NCBI GenBank assembly: GCA_016934175.1
Contig: JAFGTI010000061.1
Coordinates: forward strand, 1-22,247
Length of the DNA: 22,247 nucleotides
Reading direction: 5' to 3'
Source of the DNA: Acholeplasmataceae bacterium
GTDB taxonomy: Bacteria; Bacillota_I; Bacilli_A; Acholeplasmatales; Acholeplasmataceae
Within the stretch, counting starts at the first letter, position 1; each line of letters begins with the position of its first letter. Positions 1 through 8,878 of this stretch are shown piece after piece. The notes under the pieces are model-generated. The model was not told where the DNA came from, did not search any database, and was given only the letters and a program-made list of their open reading frames with translations. Both the position numbers and the translations under genes were made by a program.

Positions 1-71
1 AAAAGAAACCTTTTTGCGACGGCACACATAAAACATTATAAAGATTATTAATTTGAATACAAAGAAACCAT

Positions 72-100
72 AAAAAAACAGAACTAACTCAGTTCATGTT
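72..100 (-). terminator. Rho-independent terminator of the glycosyltransferase gene
   Basis: On the minus strand a stem GAACT/AGTTC with a 5-nt loop, extended by AACA/TGTT across a one-base bulge, is followed by seven T. It overlaps the glycosyltransferase stop codon. A T-run also follows the hairpin on the plus strand, so it may stop transcription from both sides. Nothing recognisable lies in bases 1-71. Confidence 0.75.
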
Positions 101-1270
101 TTTTTTCTTTTCTTCTATTAACCTCATATAATTTTTAAAAGCTTGTTCTGTAGCTTGATTCCAGGTCCGATATAAATCCGTGAATGCTCTTTCGGATATT
201 TTTTTATATTCATCAGCATCATTAAATATATCAATTATTTTTTGTGAATAAAGAATTGGATCATTTTCCGATATATATCCATTAACATTTTCTGTAATAG
301 TATCAGCTGTTGCAGCGTCTCTTAAAAATAGAGTAGGTGTCTTTTGGCTCGCAGCTTCAATTTGAACTAAAGAACTCGCATCATAAAGCGAAGGAAATAC
401 GAATAAATCAGCAAGAGCATAATAGCTTGAAAGCTCAATTCGGTTCATAATTTTTCCTGGAAAATAAACAAGATTATCAAGTTCGAACTTCTTAATTAGC
501 TGTTTCATTTCATGTTCATAAGGTCCTTTACCAACAAAAAGCATTTTAAATTTAAATCCCTTTAATTTCAATTGATGTAATGCATTAATAGTAAACCCTA
601 AATTTTTTACAATATCAAGGCGTCCTACATAAAGAAATACTTTTTCATTTGATTCAATATGATATGTTTTTCTTAATGCCTTTAGAGTATTGATATCCTC
701 GAATGGCAATAAATCAGTTGCATTCAATTGAACTTTAGGCATTTGTTTGGCTCCATATTCAAAAAAGATCTCAGCTACTTTTTTATTAACAGCCCAACAT
801 TCATCGCAACTATTAAATATATTCATAATTTCTTTGATTGCAATATCCGATACAATATGACTTTTGGTTCGTTCATAGAAATCTTTCTTATACTGACTAT
901 GTAGTGTAGCAACAACAGGGATATGATGTTTTTTAGCATAAGCTATCCCAGTTTTACTCACTGTGAAAGGAGAATGAATATGAACAATATCAAGTTTAGC
1001 ATTTTTAAGTATTTTTTTATATTTATAATCTAAAAATGGTAATGATAAATCATAGTCCATAAAAGGTATTTTTGCTTTTATCGATCGAACTACTTGATAT
1101 GGAGATTCATCTACATATTTACTCTTTCTTGAATCAGGAGCAAATACGATGATATTTGCTTTTTGAGATAATTGTTTAGCATAATTATCAACGACGACAA
1201 CAACTCCATCGACCATTGGAAAAAAAGAGTCGACAAATAATCCGATTGTTATTTTATTTTTATCAATCAT
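89..1270 (-). CDS. Glycosyltransferase family 4 (GT-B fold)
   Basis: This 393-residue protein probably transfers a sugar from a nucleotide-sugar donor to a lipid or surface acceptor at the cytoplasmic face of the membrane. The N-terminal acceptor half opens with IGLFVDSFFPMVDGV and contains DIVHIHSPF. The C-terminal donor half has FLYVGRLDIVKN, VGKGPYE and a D-x7-E motif (DASSLVQIE), where most family members have E-x7-E. The layout resembles the processive diacylglycerol glucosyltransferases of low-GC Gram-positives and acholeplasmas, but the acceptor cannot be read from sequence. The start is supported by AGGAAG seven bases upstream, which overlaps the stop codon region of the preceding U32 gene. 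The two genes are therefore one operon and probably translationally coupled. Confidence 0.85.
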   Translation of the reverse strand: MIDKNKITIGLFVDSFFPMVDGVVVVVDNYAKQLSQKANIIVFAPDSRKSKYVDESPYQVVRSIKAKIPFMDYDLSLPFLDYKYKKILKNAKLDIVHIHSPFTVSKTGIAYAKKHHIPVVATLHSQYKKDFYERTKSHIVSDIAIKEIMNIFNSCDECWAVNKKVAEIFFEYGAKQMPKVQLNATDLLPFEDINTLKALRKTYHIESNEKVFLYVGRLDIVKNLGFTINALHQLKLKGFKFKMLFVGKGPYEHEMKQLIKKFELDNLVYFPGKIMNRIELSSYYALADLFVFPSLYDASSLVQIEAASQKTPTLFLRDAATADTITENVNGYISENDPILYSQKIIDIFNDADEYKKISERAFTDLYRTWNQATEQAFKNYMRLIEEKKKNMN

Positions 1271-1281
1271 TTTTCATCTTC

Positions 1282-3600
1282 CTAACCTAGATATCTTCCC
1301 GTTGTGTAAGCTTTCGTATTCAGCCTTATTCTATCACTGCTTAATTGGTTTTGAAAATTTTTTATTATTTTGATAACCTCATTTTTATCTTCAACTGTGA
1401 AGTCGAGCCTTAAATTATTAATGCCTGAATTTTTAATTTCATCTATATAATCTATAAGATTTATTGCTTTAGCATTTAATATTCTAAGATTACAATTTCC
1501 GTCATTAATTAAAGGCATTTTTTGTCCCAATCGGTCTTGCAAATAATATTGATTATCTTCACATAAATGACAGTTAGTCTGAGTCTTGAATGTTTTAGCA
1601 ATTGGGCAATATTTCGTAATCATCAGATCAATATGTCCATATACAACGAGTTCGAGATTGGGTATCGCACAAAACTTCTCTTGATACCTCTTCGAAAATG
1701 CAAGCAAATTTTTTCTAGATAATTCAGGAGATAAAGTGACAGTTTCTACATGATACTTAGATAATAAATGCGCCGTATAAATATTTGTAATATTTAAAAA
1801 TTCATTGGCAATTAATGGATACTTATTTTCATATAAACTTCCAATCTCATTTACAACAGATTTCTCTTTGATATAATCAATCTTTTGACTTTGAATTCTC
1901 TTAATTATCGGAAGCAATTCACAATCATAATCTTGATTTAAATGCATTGTGTCTTCATAATAAATTGTACTTATTTTTCGTTCGATTGCTGCTTCAAGTT
2001 GTTCTGGTTTAATTACTTTGACTATTATACCGCTAGGAGATGATACAAATCTAGAATCGCCTAAGTCTGGATCTAAAATAATCTGATGGTTTATTCTTTC
2101 TAATCTTTTTAGCATTATCTCATTGAGTGCACTTCTTCTGATTTCATTAATCGTTTTTATAGGAATAAATGACTGATTGTCCGTATTGACTTGTAAAGAA
2201 TTGAAGAAAAAAGGAGTGTTACCCAGTTTTGACAATTGTTCTATAATTTGTTCTTCAGTGACTGGGGCTTGTACTGCTTTTTCTAAAATATTTTCAGAAG
2301 AAACCTTGACAAAGTGATTTCCATCAGTGAGTTCAAAAATAAATCGCTGATTAACAGATACACTTGCTACACCTTTCAAACCGATGCATTTATAGTTTTC
2401 ATTAAGATACCCAGAAAGATCTGTTTCTAATTCAGAGTCTAATGTTTTAACAACCAGTGAACCTTTAGATACTGATTCAGTAAGATCAAGTTGAATAATA
2501 TCTGTTTTTTCAGCTTTTTTGACTAATTTATTACCTATTAATATTCTTGATACTAAATTACCGTAATCCGTCTCACCTATGATTCTATATCCATCGTTAA
2601 TACTGAGACTATCAATCAACTGGATAGTTGCTTTATTATCTTTATAATTAATGACTGTCCCAATTGGAACACCTAAATGATTAGGACGAAATTGATTATT
2701 GATATTCTTTGGATCTTCATTTAAAATATAACCTTTTGTATACTCTCTGTTAAATACTCTTTTTAATCGATCAACTTCTGACATAAAGTTCATCTGAAAA
2801 TGATTAACGTAGTTATCAATAGCTTTTCTATAAGAAAGAACACTTTGTATGACGTATTCAGGCTTTCTCATCCGTCCTTCAATCTTAAAGGAATCTACAC
2901 CAGCTTCAATAAGTTCGTTCATATATTCTAAAGTCATGAGATCTTTAGTTGACAGCAAATAACTCTGATCTGAAATAGTTTGATTTTCTTTGATTAGTTT
3001 ATATGTTAATCGACAAGGTTGTGCGCATTCTCCACGATTTCCAGATCTACCACCTTGCATTGAACTCATCAGACAATTACCTGAATAACTCACACATAAC
3101 GCACCATGTATAAAAACTTCTATTTCAATGTCAACATTTTTCTTAATATGGCGAATTACACTAAGGGGTGTTTCTCTAGCCATGACAATTCTTTTAACCC
3201 CTAATTCTTTCAAGAATTTCACTTGATTAATGTTATGAATGTTCATTTGAGTTGAAGCATGTATTTCTAGAGTTGGATATCGCTTAATGAGTAAATCCAT
3301 GATGCCTAAGTCTTGAATGATAAAAGCATCCACATGGTTTTTAACAAGAAAATCTGTAAATTCCAGGAGTTCCTCAACTTCATCATCAAAAATGAGCGTG
3401 TTTACTGTAACATACACAAAAACACCACGCAAATGTGCGTAGCGAATTGAATCAATTAAATCTTCTTCATCAAAATTATCAGAAAATGCTCTTGCTCCAA
3501 ATTTCTTTCCTGCAAGATACACAGCATTGGCCCCTGCATTAATCGCACCAATTAATGATGCCTTGTTTCCTGCGGGTGCTAATAGTTCCATTAAACTCAT
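1282..3600 (-). CDS. U32 family peptidase, long form with C-terminal cysteine domain
   Basis: This 772-residue protein belongs to peptidase family U32. Characterised relatives (E. coli RlhA and TrhP) are prephenate-dependent hydroxylases of 23S rRNA or tRNA rather than true proteases. The N-terminus has MELLAPAG and GANAVYLAG, typical of the family. The signature EVFIHGALCVSYSGNC is at residues 161-176 and is followed by GECAQPC, giving cysteines 169, 176, 192 and 196 as likely Fe-S ligands. The length, with a middle region and a second cysteine-rich stretch (YCPIAK, CHLC, DGNCNLRI) near residues 660-705, matches the long Firmicutes type and is nearer RlhA than the short TrhP pair. GAGGTG lies seven bases before the ATG. 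It is the first gene of an operon with the glycosyltransferase. Confidence 0.88.
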   Translation of the reverse strand: MSLMELLAPAGNKASLIGAINAGANAVYLAGKKFGARAFSDNFDEEDLIDSIRYAHLRGVFVYVTVNTLIFDDEVEELLEFTDFLVKNHVDAFIIQDLGIMDLLIKRYPTLEIHASTQMNIHNINQVKFLKELGVKRIVMARETPLSVIRHIKKNVDIEIEVFIHGALCVSYSGNCLMSSMQGGRSGNRGECAQPCRLTYKLIKENQTISDQSYLLSTKDLMTLEYMNELIEAGVDSFKIEGRMRKPEYVIQSVLSYRKAIDNYVNHFQMNFMSEVDRLKRVFNREYTKGYILNEDPKNINNQFRPNHLGVPIGTVINYKDNKATIQLIDSLSINDGYRIIGETDYGNLVSRILIGNKLVKKAEKTDIIQLDLTESVSKGSLVVKTLDSELETDLSGYLNENYKCIGLKGVASVSVNQRFIFELTDGNHFVKVSSENILEKAVQAPVTEEQIIEQLSKLGNTPFFFNSLQVNTDNQSFIPIKTINEIRRSALNEIMLKRLERINHQIILDPDLGDSRFVSSPSGIIVKVIKPEQLEAAIERKISTIYYEDTMHLNQDYDCELLPIIKRIQSQKIDYIKEKSVVNEIGSLYENKYPLIANEFLNITNIYTAHLLSKYHVETVTLSPELSRKNLLAFSKRYQEKFCAIPNLELVVYGHIDLMITKYCPIAKTFKTQTNCHLCEDNQYYLQDRLGQKMPLINDGNCNLRILNAKAINLIDYIDEIKNSGINNLRLDFTVEDKNEVIKIIKNFQNQLSSDRIRLNTKAYTTGRYLG

Positions 3601-3628
3601 GATTATTCACCTCAAAATGAATACTCTC

Positions 3629-3637
3629 ATTATATCA
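3629..3637 (-). promoter_or_regulatory. Extended -10 promoter of the U32/glycosyltransferase operon
   Basis: The minus strand reads TGATATAAT, an extended -10 (TGn plus a perfect TATAAT), ending about 28 bases before the U32 ATG. No good -35 hexamer is present at 16-18 bases, as is common with extended -10 promoters. Confidence 0.65.
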
Positions 3638-3679
3638 AAAACCAGCCAATAAAAACTATTTTGTAAAAGAATATTTAAT

Positions 3680-4534
3680 TCATTTAAACTTAATGTTTAG
3701 CAAATCTTCAGAATACTCCCATAGCTTTTTCGCATTAAGCAAATTTTGTGATTTTTTACTAGGAGCGATTGATTTTCCTTCTTTGATATAATGACCAGAT
3801 TTGTCTAAATATTCATCCTTTAAAGCAATATCAACCATATATTTTGCTGGATAATAAGCATCAGTGCCTTTGCTTCTTCTTTTATTCCAAAACCAATTCA
3901 CGAGTCCACTAGTTTTTTTAGCACCTATTTCTGTATTTACTAATCCTGGATCAATTGCATAAATTTTTACATCTTGATGTTTTCGAGCAAATTCTTTAAC
4001 AAAAAATACATTATATAATTTTGATCTTTTATAACCTTTTAAAACATTATACATTTTTCTAGATTGAATATTTCTCCAATTCATTGATGCCCAATAATGA
4101 GAATATGAACTTACTACGAGAATTCTAGAATTCTCAACTTTTTTTAATAATGGATAAATATAAGATGTTAAATTAAATACTGCCAGATGATTAACTGCAA
4201 ATGTCATTTCATTCCCATCGTTATTCTCGTGATATCCAGTACTAACAATACCAGCGATATTCATCAATATATCAACTTTACCATCATATTTTTGATTAAC
4301 CTTTTCAATCAGAGATAATGCAGCAAGCTTTGTTTGAGTGTTATCCGATAAATCACCTAAAACAAAATCAAGATTTGCATTTTTAGTTAAAGGTTCAAAT
4401 TCCTTATTGACTTGATCTATCCGATATTGGTTTCTTCCTAAAGCAACTACATTTACATTTGCTTTGAGCAACAGTTCTACAACAGCTTTTCCAATACCAG
4501 ATGTAGCACCTGTAACTATGGCTATTTTATTCAT
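3680..4534 (-). CDS. Short-chain dehydrogenase/reductase (SDR)
   Basis: This 284-residue classical SDR is probably an NAD(P)-dependent oxidoreductase of the retinol-dehydrogenase-like type; the substrate is unknown. The Rossmann motif TGATSGIG is at residues 8-15, NIAG follows in the middle, the catalytic Ser is in VVSSYS, and YKRSK supplies the YxxxK pair. The C-terminal region (DPGLVNTEIG) also fits. The start is the ATG at 4534: GAGGTG lies six bases upstream, and the GTG inside that ribosome binding site, although in frame, cannot also be the start. A possible -10 (TATGAT at 4553-4558) lies just upstream, after the terminator of the M28 gene. No terminator is visible after the gene, so transcripts may run into the U32 operon. 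Confidence 0.87.
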   Translation of the reverse strand: MNKIAIVTGATSGIGKAVVELLLKANVNVVALGRNQYRIDQVNKEFEPLTKNANLDFVLGDLSDNTQTKLAALSLIEKVNQKYDGKVDILMNIAGIVSTGYHENNDGNEMTFAVNHLAVFNLTSYIYPLLKKVENSRILVVSSYSHYWASMNWRNIQSRKMYNVLKGYKRSKLYNVFFVKEFARKHQDVKIYAIDPGLVNTEIGAKKTSGLVNWFWNKRRSKGTDAYYPAKYMVDIALKDEYLDKSGHYIKEGKSIAPSKKSQNLLNAKKLWEYSEDLLNIKFK

Positions 4535-4569
4535 AAGATTCACCTCACTTTTATCATACCTGAAACTTT

Positions 4570-4597
4570 AAAAAAAAGGAACCATAGCAATGATTCC
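4570..4597 (-). terminator. Rho-independent terminator of the M28 peptidase gene
   Basis: An 8-bp stem (GGAATCAT/ATGGTTCC, with one T-G wobble) with a 4-nt loop is followed by eight T on the minus strand. It starts 11 bases after the M28 stop codon. Confidence 0.9.
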
Positions 4598-4607
4598 AAT
4601 TTTAAAT

Positions 4608-6236
4608 TTACGCTATTTGTTTAAAGAAATACGGAATAACTACTATCATATTAATCACTAGAATAACCATAAATGCTAGTAATCCACCAATTGTTAGTGC
4701 TAAATATAGTGAATATAAAATAGGAACAATAAGTAGTACATTCCATAAAATATTTTGTGATAGTGCGATTTGAATCCAGATATTACTTTTAACAAATGTT
4801 AATACATATAAACTAATAATACCTAAAGCAGCTGGAATAAAGAATAAAAAGCTTGCTCCACTTAATATAAATCCTGTGAGTAAAGCAAAAAGTAAATTAA
4901 TACTAATCCCTGATATCATCATTGCCTTTTTATTTTCTTCAGTTTTTACAAATCGTTGATACAAATATCCTAAGACTCCGACAGTAAGTAATAAAATAAT
5001 TAACGTTATCCATTCAGTGTTTTGCATACGGACGTAAGTAATTGAAAATGGTACATGACCAATGAATGCAATCAATTTAGCAAGATAAAGTCCTATAAAA
5101 GCAAATACCGCTATCAAACCAAATGTTATACCTAAATATTTTGCAACCGATTTTAATTTAATTTGTTTCTGAACAACTAAAAATGCAACGATTCCTAAAA
5201 AAAGTATTAAGAATACAAAGTGTAATACTTGCATGGTTGATTCACGATAAGCAATTAATAAATTGGGTAATATAGTAAAGAATACTTGATTTTGAGATCC
5301 AATAAAATAATCCACATCACTATATTCAATATGATTAACAAAGGATTCAACTAATGGTTGGATTTGAGAACCATAATGTTGGATGCTTGATAAATTAATA
5401 TTCTCATAATTATCATTGGGTGTATGGTAGTAATATAAATCATCTAATACAGCAAAATTAACACCTTGTTTGTCAACAGCCAAAAATTCAGTGAAGTCTG
5501 TAGAATTAGGCATCACTGCATAAACTGCAGTTGCTAAACTATATGATACAGGTAAATTTGCTTGCTTATAAAAATCAATAACTTTTTCATTATCAGTACT
5601 AGTTTCAAACATATAAGCAGGTCCTTCATTGCCACGTGCTTCAATATTAACAACAAATCCAATATGATCAACAAATGGTTCTGTAGCGGCCATCATTGCA
5701 CCATATAAACCTGTCTCTTCACCATCAGTTGCTAAAATATAAATACTATTTGTAAGTTGTTTATTGCCGTAAATTCGAGCAATTTCTAATAGTGTAGCAA
5801 TCCCATAGCCATCATCTGCTGCACCATATGATCTACCAAGTTCACCATCACGACCAACATGTCCTCTTGAATCATAGTGAGCAACTAATAAAATACCCGT
5901 TGCTGAATCTCCAGGAATAACTGCCAAAACATTTTGAATATCATATGGTGTATCATCACCAACTTCGGCACTACTATAATTAAATTCACTCACATTAATT
6001 GTGCCAACATACTCTTCGAATTGCGTTTTTATATAACTTCTTACAATTTCATGCTCATCTGCATCAAAGACAGAGTGAGGTTTGCGAGAAATAAACTCAA
6101 TGTGTTCAGCAGCCTGTGCTGCACTAAATCCATCTGCACCACTCGATACTGGTATAGGTGTATATAAAACAAACATGCTTAAAATCAAACTAAGTAACAA
6201 AATACTAGATACAATCTTAAAATTTTTAGTTTTCAT
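4608..6236 (-). CDS. M28 family zinc metallopeptidase with C-terminal membrane domain
   Basis: This 542-residue protein is predicted to be an extracytoplasmic aminopeptidase-type peptidase. A lysine-rich N-terminus and hydrophobic segment (residues 8-28) form a signal anchor. The catalytic domain carries the M28 metal set: H120 and D122 (VAHYDS), D141 (AADDG), E173 (catalytic base) with E174 (DGEETG), E199 (NIEARG) and H271 (YYHTPND). From about residue 330 there are seven or eight hydrophobic segments, an arrangement seen in eukaryotic ER/vacuolar M28 peptidases and some bacterial ones. The start is the ATG at 6236, with AAAGGTGA just upstream; an in-frame TTG nine codons earlier has no ribosome binding site. 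The gene has its own promoter and terminator. Peptide scavenging is an inference. Confidence 0.88.
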   Translation of the reverse strand: MKTKNFKIVSSILLLSLILSMFVLYTPIPVSSGADGFSAAQAAEHIEFISRKPHSVFDADEHEIVRSYIKTQFEEYVGTINVSEFNYSSAEVGDDTPYDIQNVLAVIPGDSATGILLVAHYDSRGHVGRDGELGRSYGAADDGYGIATLLEIARIYGNKQLTNSIYILATDGEETGLYGAMMAATEPFVDHIGFVVNIEARGNEGPAYMFETSTDNEKVIDFYKQANLPVSYSLATAVYAVMPNSTDFTEFLAVDKQGVNFAVLDDLYYYHTPNDNYENINLSSIQHYGSQIQPLVESFVNHIEYSDVDYFIGSQNQVFFTILPNLLIAYRESTMQVLHFVFLILFLGIVAFLVVQKQIKLKSVAKYLGITFGLIAVFAFIGLYLAKLIAFIGHVPFSITYVRMQNTEWITLIILLLTVGVLGYLYQRFVKTEENKKAMMISGISINLLFALLTGFILSGASFLFFIPAALGIISLYVLTFVKSNIWIQIALSQNILWNVLLIVPILYSLYLALTIGGLLAFMVILVINMIVVIPYFFKQIA

Positions 6237-6278
6237 CGTTTCACCTTTTATTTTGAATCTCAAATGACTCTAGTTATT

Positions 6279-6307
6279 ATCATAACATATGAGATTTCAT
6301 ATCACAA
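6279..6307 (-). promoter_or_regulatory. Promoter of the M28 gene with a palindrome in its spacer
   Basis: The minus strand has -35 TTGTGA, a 17-base spacer and -10 TATGAT with an upstream TGT (extended -10). The spacer and last -35 base hold the inverted repeat ATATGA-GATT-TCATAT (6287-6302), a plausible operator between the two promoter hexamers. Confidence 0.6.
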
Positions 6308-6323
6308 TATCCATAACGAGTTT

Positions 6324-6352
6324 AAAGCGAATCACCAAAGGTCATTCGCTTT
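6324..6352 (-). terminator. Hairpin at the end of the methyltransferase gene
   Basis: A perfect 9-bp inverted repeat AAAGCGAAT/ATTCGCTTT, with a further ACC/GGT pairing inside, spans the methyltransferase TGA codon (6342-6344). The T-run is strong only on the plus strand (6350-6359); on the minus strand only three T follow. It is a probable but imperfect terminator for this gene. Confidence 0.55.
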
Positions 6353-6992
6353 TCTTTTTAAATACAACGTATCTATAGTCATTGCTATATATAAACTCAA
6401 ATCCTATTTGTTTGGCAATGTATCTCATCGTATTTTGCGTATAAAATGATACATGAGATTTATCTCTAATATAAAACCACTCGAAGAATTCATTTTGATT
6501 ATGGGGATGAAATAAAGTCATCATGCTCAATATTCCGTCAGGTTTTAATAATTGAAAGAAAAGTTTGAATGTTTGCATAGGATATTTTAAATGTTCTATA
6601 ACTTCTGTGGAAGTTATCAAATCATATTCTTGATTTTCATATATTTTTTGCTTCGCGTAATATAAATCATAAATATCAACATCAAATTGACCTGATTTTT
6701 TAATTAGCTTTGATAAAAGTGGGGTGGGTCCACTACCGAAATCTAAGACTCTTCCTTTTTTTATATAGGGTAGTACTGCAGCATCTATAAAATTCATTAG
6801 AAAATTGACGTAGCCTAGATTGTGATCATCATTGTGATGTGCATCATAAATTTTTAATTCCTGATCATTCGATATATAATGAGACTCATCCTTAAAAATA
6901 AATTCACAATATTTACATTCGTGAAAAATCTCATTTGTTTTTGGATGACTATATGACTTGGTATCTTTTCCACAAATTTTACATGCTATCAT
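6342..6992 (-). CDS. Class I SAM-dependent methyltransferase with N-terminal zinc finger
   Basis: This 216-residue protein starts with a CxxC...CxxC zinc-ribbon (C4, C7, C26, C29). A Rossmann-type methyltransferase fold follows: SAM-binding motif I VLDFGSGPTP (about 82-91), then DLITSTEVIEHL (about 124-135), typical of the UbiE/BioC-like methyltransferase_11/23 families. Small-molecule or sugar methylation is more likely than DNA methylation, since no NPPY-type motif is present. AAAGG precedes the ATG. Its start is 28 bases after the stop of the DUF554 gene, with no terminator between, so the two are probably cotranscribed. The substrate is unknown. Confidence 0.82.
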   Translation of the reverse strand: MIACKICGKDTKSYSHPKTNEIFHECKYCEFIFKDESHYISNDQELKIYDAHHNDDHNLGYVNFLMNFIDAAVLPYIKKGRVLDFGSGPTPLLSKLIKKSGQFDVDIYDLYYAKQKIYENQEYDLITSTEVIEHLKYPMQTFKLFFQLLKPDGILSMMTLFHPHNQNEFFEWFYIRDKSHVSFYTQNTMRYIAKQIGFEFIYSNDYRYVVFKKKSE

Positions 6993-7020
6993 AAATTACC
7001 TTTCAGTTTTAATTCTTTTC

Positions 7021-7728
7021 TTATATAAAAGATATAATTAAATAATAAATAACCGGTACCAATAATGCTGGCAACATATTAGCGACTTTAATTTTTCTTA
7101 ATTCCATAAAATTGATACCAATAGCAATCAATAAGATACTTCCTACCATTGATACAGCTTGTATCATTTCTGTTGGAAAAATATCTGAAGCAAAAAATAC
7201 AACTAAAGTGATAGCCCCTTGATAGATCAAAACACTAAACGCTGAAAAAATGACACCAATGCCAAAACTAGAAGCTAAAACTAATGCTGTAACAAAGTCA
7301 AGTGTACTTTTAATGAGTAAGGTTGATATACCACCGCCTGTAGCATCTTGTATGGGACCTAAAATAGCCATCGCACCTACACAAAATATCAATGTTCCAG
7401 CAATAAATCCTTTAGCTAAAGGAGGCAAGTTATATTTTTTCTCAATATTTTCAGCTCCTCTACTCAGTCTACTATCAATATCTATCCATTCACCAATGAT
7501 AACTCCTATGACTAATGATAGAATAACTAGCAATTCATTAGATGATTTTAATTGACCTCCCTCAATATGTAAAAAATACGTAAAAAACATACCTAATGAG
7601 ATTGCAATTAGTCCTAATCCCATAGCAAGCATGATACTTTTTTGTATTTTTTCAGGAAGCCCTTTTTTAAATATGACACCTAAGATACTAGCAACAATAA
7701 TTGCTGCAACATTAATCAACGTTCCCAT
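7021..7728 (-). CDS. DUF554 family membrane protein (YqgA/YdfK type)
   Basis: This 235-residue polytopic membrane protein of unknown function has the family's characteristic opening (MGTLINVAAIIVASILG) and the conserved glycine-rich segment FCVGAMAILGPIQD followed by GGGISTLLIKS. About six or seven hydrophobic segments are visible. The start is the ATG at 7728 with AGGAG seven bases upstream. A longer in-frame reading back to 7842 would run through the upstream terminator and adds residues foreign to the family. A weak promoter (TTAAAA, 17 bases, TATAAT) lies about 35-65 bases upstream on the minus strand. It is probably the first gene of a two-gene unit with the methyltransferase. Confidence 0.87.
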   Translation of the reverse strand: MGTLINVAAIIVASILGVIFKKGLPEKIQKSIMLAMGLGLIAISLGMFFTYFLHIEGGQLKSSNELLVILSLVIGVIIGEWIDIDSRLSRGAENIEKKYNLPPLAKGFIAGTLIFCVGAMAILGPIQDATGGGISTLLIKSTLDFVTALVLASSFGIGVIFSAFSVLIYQGAITLVVFFASDIFPTEMIQAVSMVGSILLIAIGINFMELRKIKVANMLPALLVPVIYYLIISFI

Positions 7729-7798
7729 AGTGAATCTCCTTTTATGCTTAATAGATTTATTATATGATAAAAATAATGTATTTTTAAAATTAAAATCA

Positions 7799-7829
7799 AT
7801 AAAAATAAAAAATGGCTGAATTAGCCATT
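7799..7829 (-). terminator. Rho-independent terminator of the aldo/keto reductase gene
   Basis: On the minus strand a 7-bp perfect stem AATGGCT/AGCCATT with a 5-nt loop is followed by a T-rich tract. It begins 18 bases after the aldo/keto reductase stop. Confidence 0.88.
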
Positions 7830-7847
7830 CGTTATAAACCATTTAAT

Positions 7848-8771
7848 TTACCAAGGTAGTGGATTATCCTTTATCTTTGTTTGATAAAGTTCAATGAATT
7901 TCTGTTTAATTTCTGAGGATAATATGTAAGTAGAGTTTTCAATATGGTCATTTAGTTGGTCAAGATTTTTAATTCCCGGAATAACAACTGTTACTTCAGG
8001 ATAACTCAATACAAAACCAATCGCATATTTTGTTAAAACCTCTGCTCCCGTTATATCTTTGATTTCACGAACAAGAGCAGCACGTCTTTGTATTGTTTCG
8101 TCATCCCAACGTGATCTTATCCCTTCAAATTCAGAAAACTCATCGTACTTGCCTGTCAACCAACCAGAATCCAGAGGCACTTTAACGATGATTTTAATAC
8201 CTTTTTGATGAGCCTCTTCAAATAGTTCTGATGCATCTTGGAAAAAGATATTAAATAGTATTTCAACAAAATCGACATTTACATGATCTAATACTGTTCT
8301 AAATTCTTCGAAGGTGTCTATACTAACTCCATATGCTTTAATAAGACCTTCTTCTTTGAGTTTTTCTAGTTCTTCAAAATGATAAGTATTTCCTTCTAAT
8401 ATATCCATTCCCGGATTATGCAATAAAAGGCTATCTAGATAATCAGTTTCAAGACGTTCAAGACTATCATAGATTTGTTCTTTAAGTGAAAAAACAGAAA
8501 AATCAGTTTCACCATCTGCAGTGTGTCCAAATTTTGTACTGATAAATACATTTTCTCTTTGATCATTAATCGCGGAGCCTATAATAGATTCACTTAACCC
8601 TGCAGCATATCCAGGAGCCGTATCAAAAAAGTTAATCCCCTTTTTAATAGCAATTCTGACAAGTTCTATACCTTCATCAATAGACATGTACCCCCAAAAA
8701 TCCGTATTACCTAATTGCCATGATCCGAAACCTAGTCTATTTAATTTTTTTTCTTTTAAATTTTTTTTCAT
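7848..8771 (-). CDS. Aldo/keto reductase
   Basis: This 307-residue NADPH-dependent oxidoreductase of the AKR superfamily has a TIM-barrel fold. The catalytic tetrad is visible as D50 (FFDTAPGY), Y55, K80 (STKFGH) and H118 (LLLHNP). The C-terminal VIPGIKN segment is the usual phosphate-binding loop for the cofactor. It resembles the AKR11/12-like general-stress reductases of Firmicutes; the carbonyl substrate cannot be predicted. A strong AGGAGGG is present but 13 bases from the ATG, an unusually long spacing; an in-frame TAA upstream rules out an earlier start. The gene is transcribed alone, divergently from the esterase at 8879. Confidence 0.9.
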   Translation of the reverse strand: MKKNLKEKKLNRLGFGSWQLGNTDFWGYMSIDEGIELVRIAIKKGINFFDTAPGYAAGLSESIIGSAINDQRENVFISTKFGHTADGETDFSVFSLKEQIYDSLERLETDYLDSLLLHNPGMDILEGNTYHFEELEKLKEEGLIKAYGVSIDTFEEFRTVLDHVNVDFVEILFNIFFQDASELFEEAHQKGIKIIVKVPLDSGWLTGKYDEFSEFEGIRSRWDDETIQRRAALVREIKDITGAEVLTKYAIGFVLSYPEVTVVIPGIKNLDQLNDHIENSTYILSSEIKQKFIELYQTKIKDNPLPW

Positions 8772-8805
8772 AAATAAATTTTAACCCTCCTACATAACTA
8801 CCTCT

Positions 8806-8814
8806 ATTTTAACA
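8806..8814 (-). promoter_or_regulatory. Extended -10 promoter of the aldo/keto reductase gene
   Basis: The minus strand reads TGTTAAAAT (TGn plus TAAAAT) about 35 bases before the ATG. No convincing -35 is present. It lies within the 107-base divergent gap shared with the plus-strand esterase, whose own candidate -10 (TAGAAT near 8852-8857) is weaker. Confidence 0.5.
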
Positions 8815-8878
8815 TATTTCATAAAATCAAGTTCACATAATATACTTTGTGATAGAATGAAGGCAAAAGGCGGTCATT

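Noticed and set aside
5934..6449. Short plus-strand open frames over the M28 gene and its upstream region
   Set aside because: They are low-complexity shadows, lack ribosome binding sites, and one crosses the M28 promoter.
7729..7842. N-terminal extension of the DUF554 gene
   Set aside because: The reading frame is open, but it contains the upstream gene's terminator and encodes residues unlike the family; the ATG at 7728 has a strong ribosome binding site.
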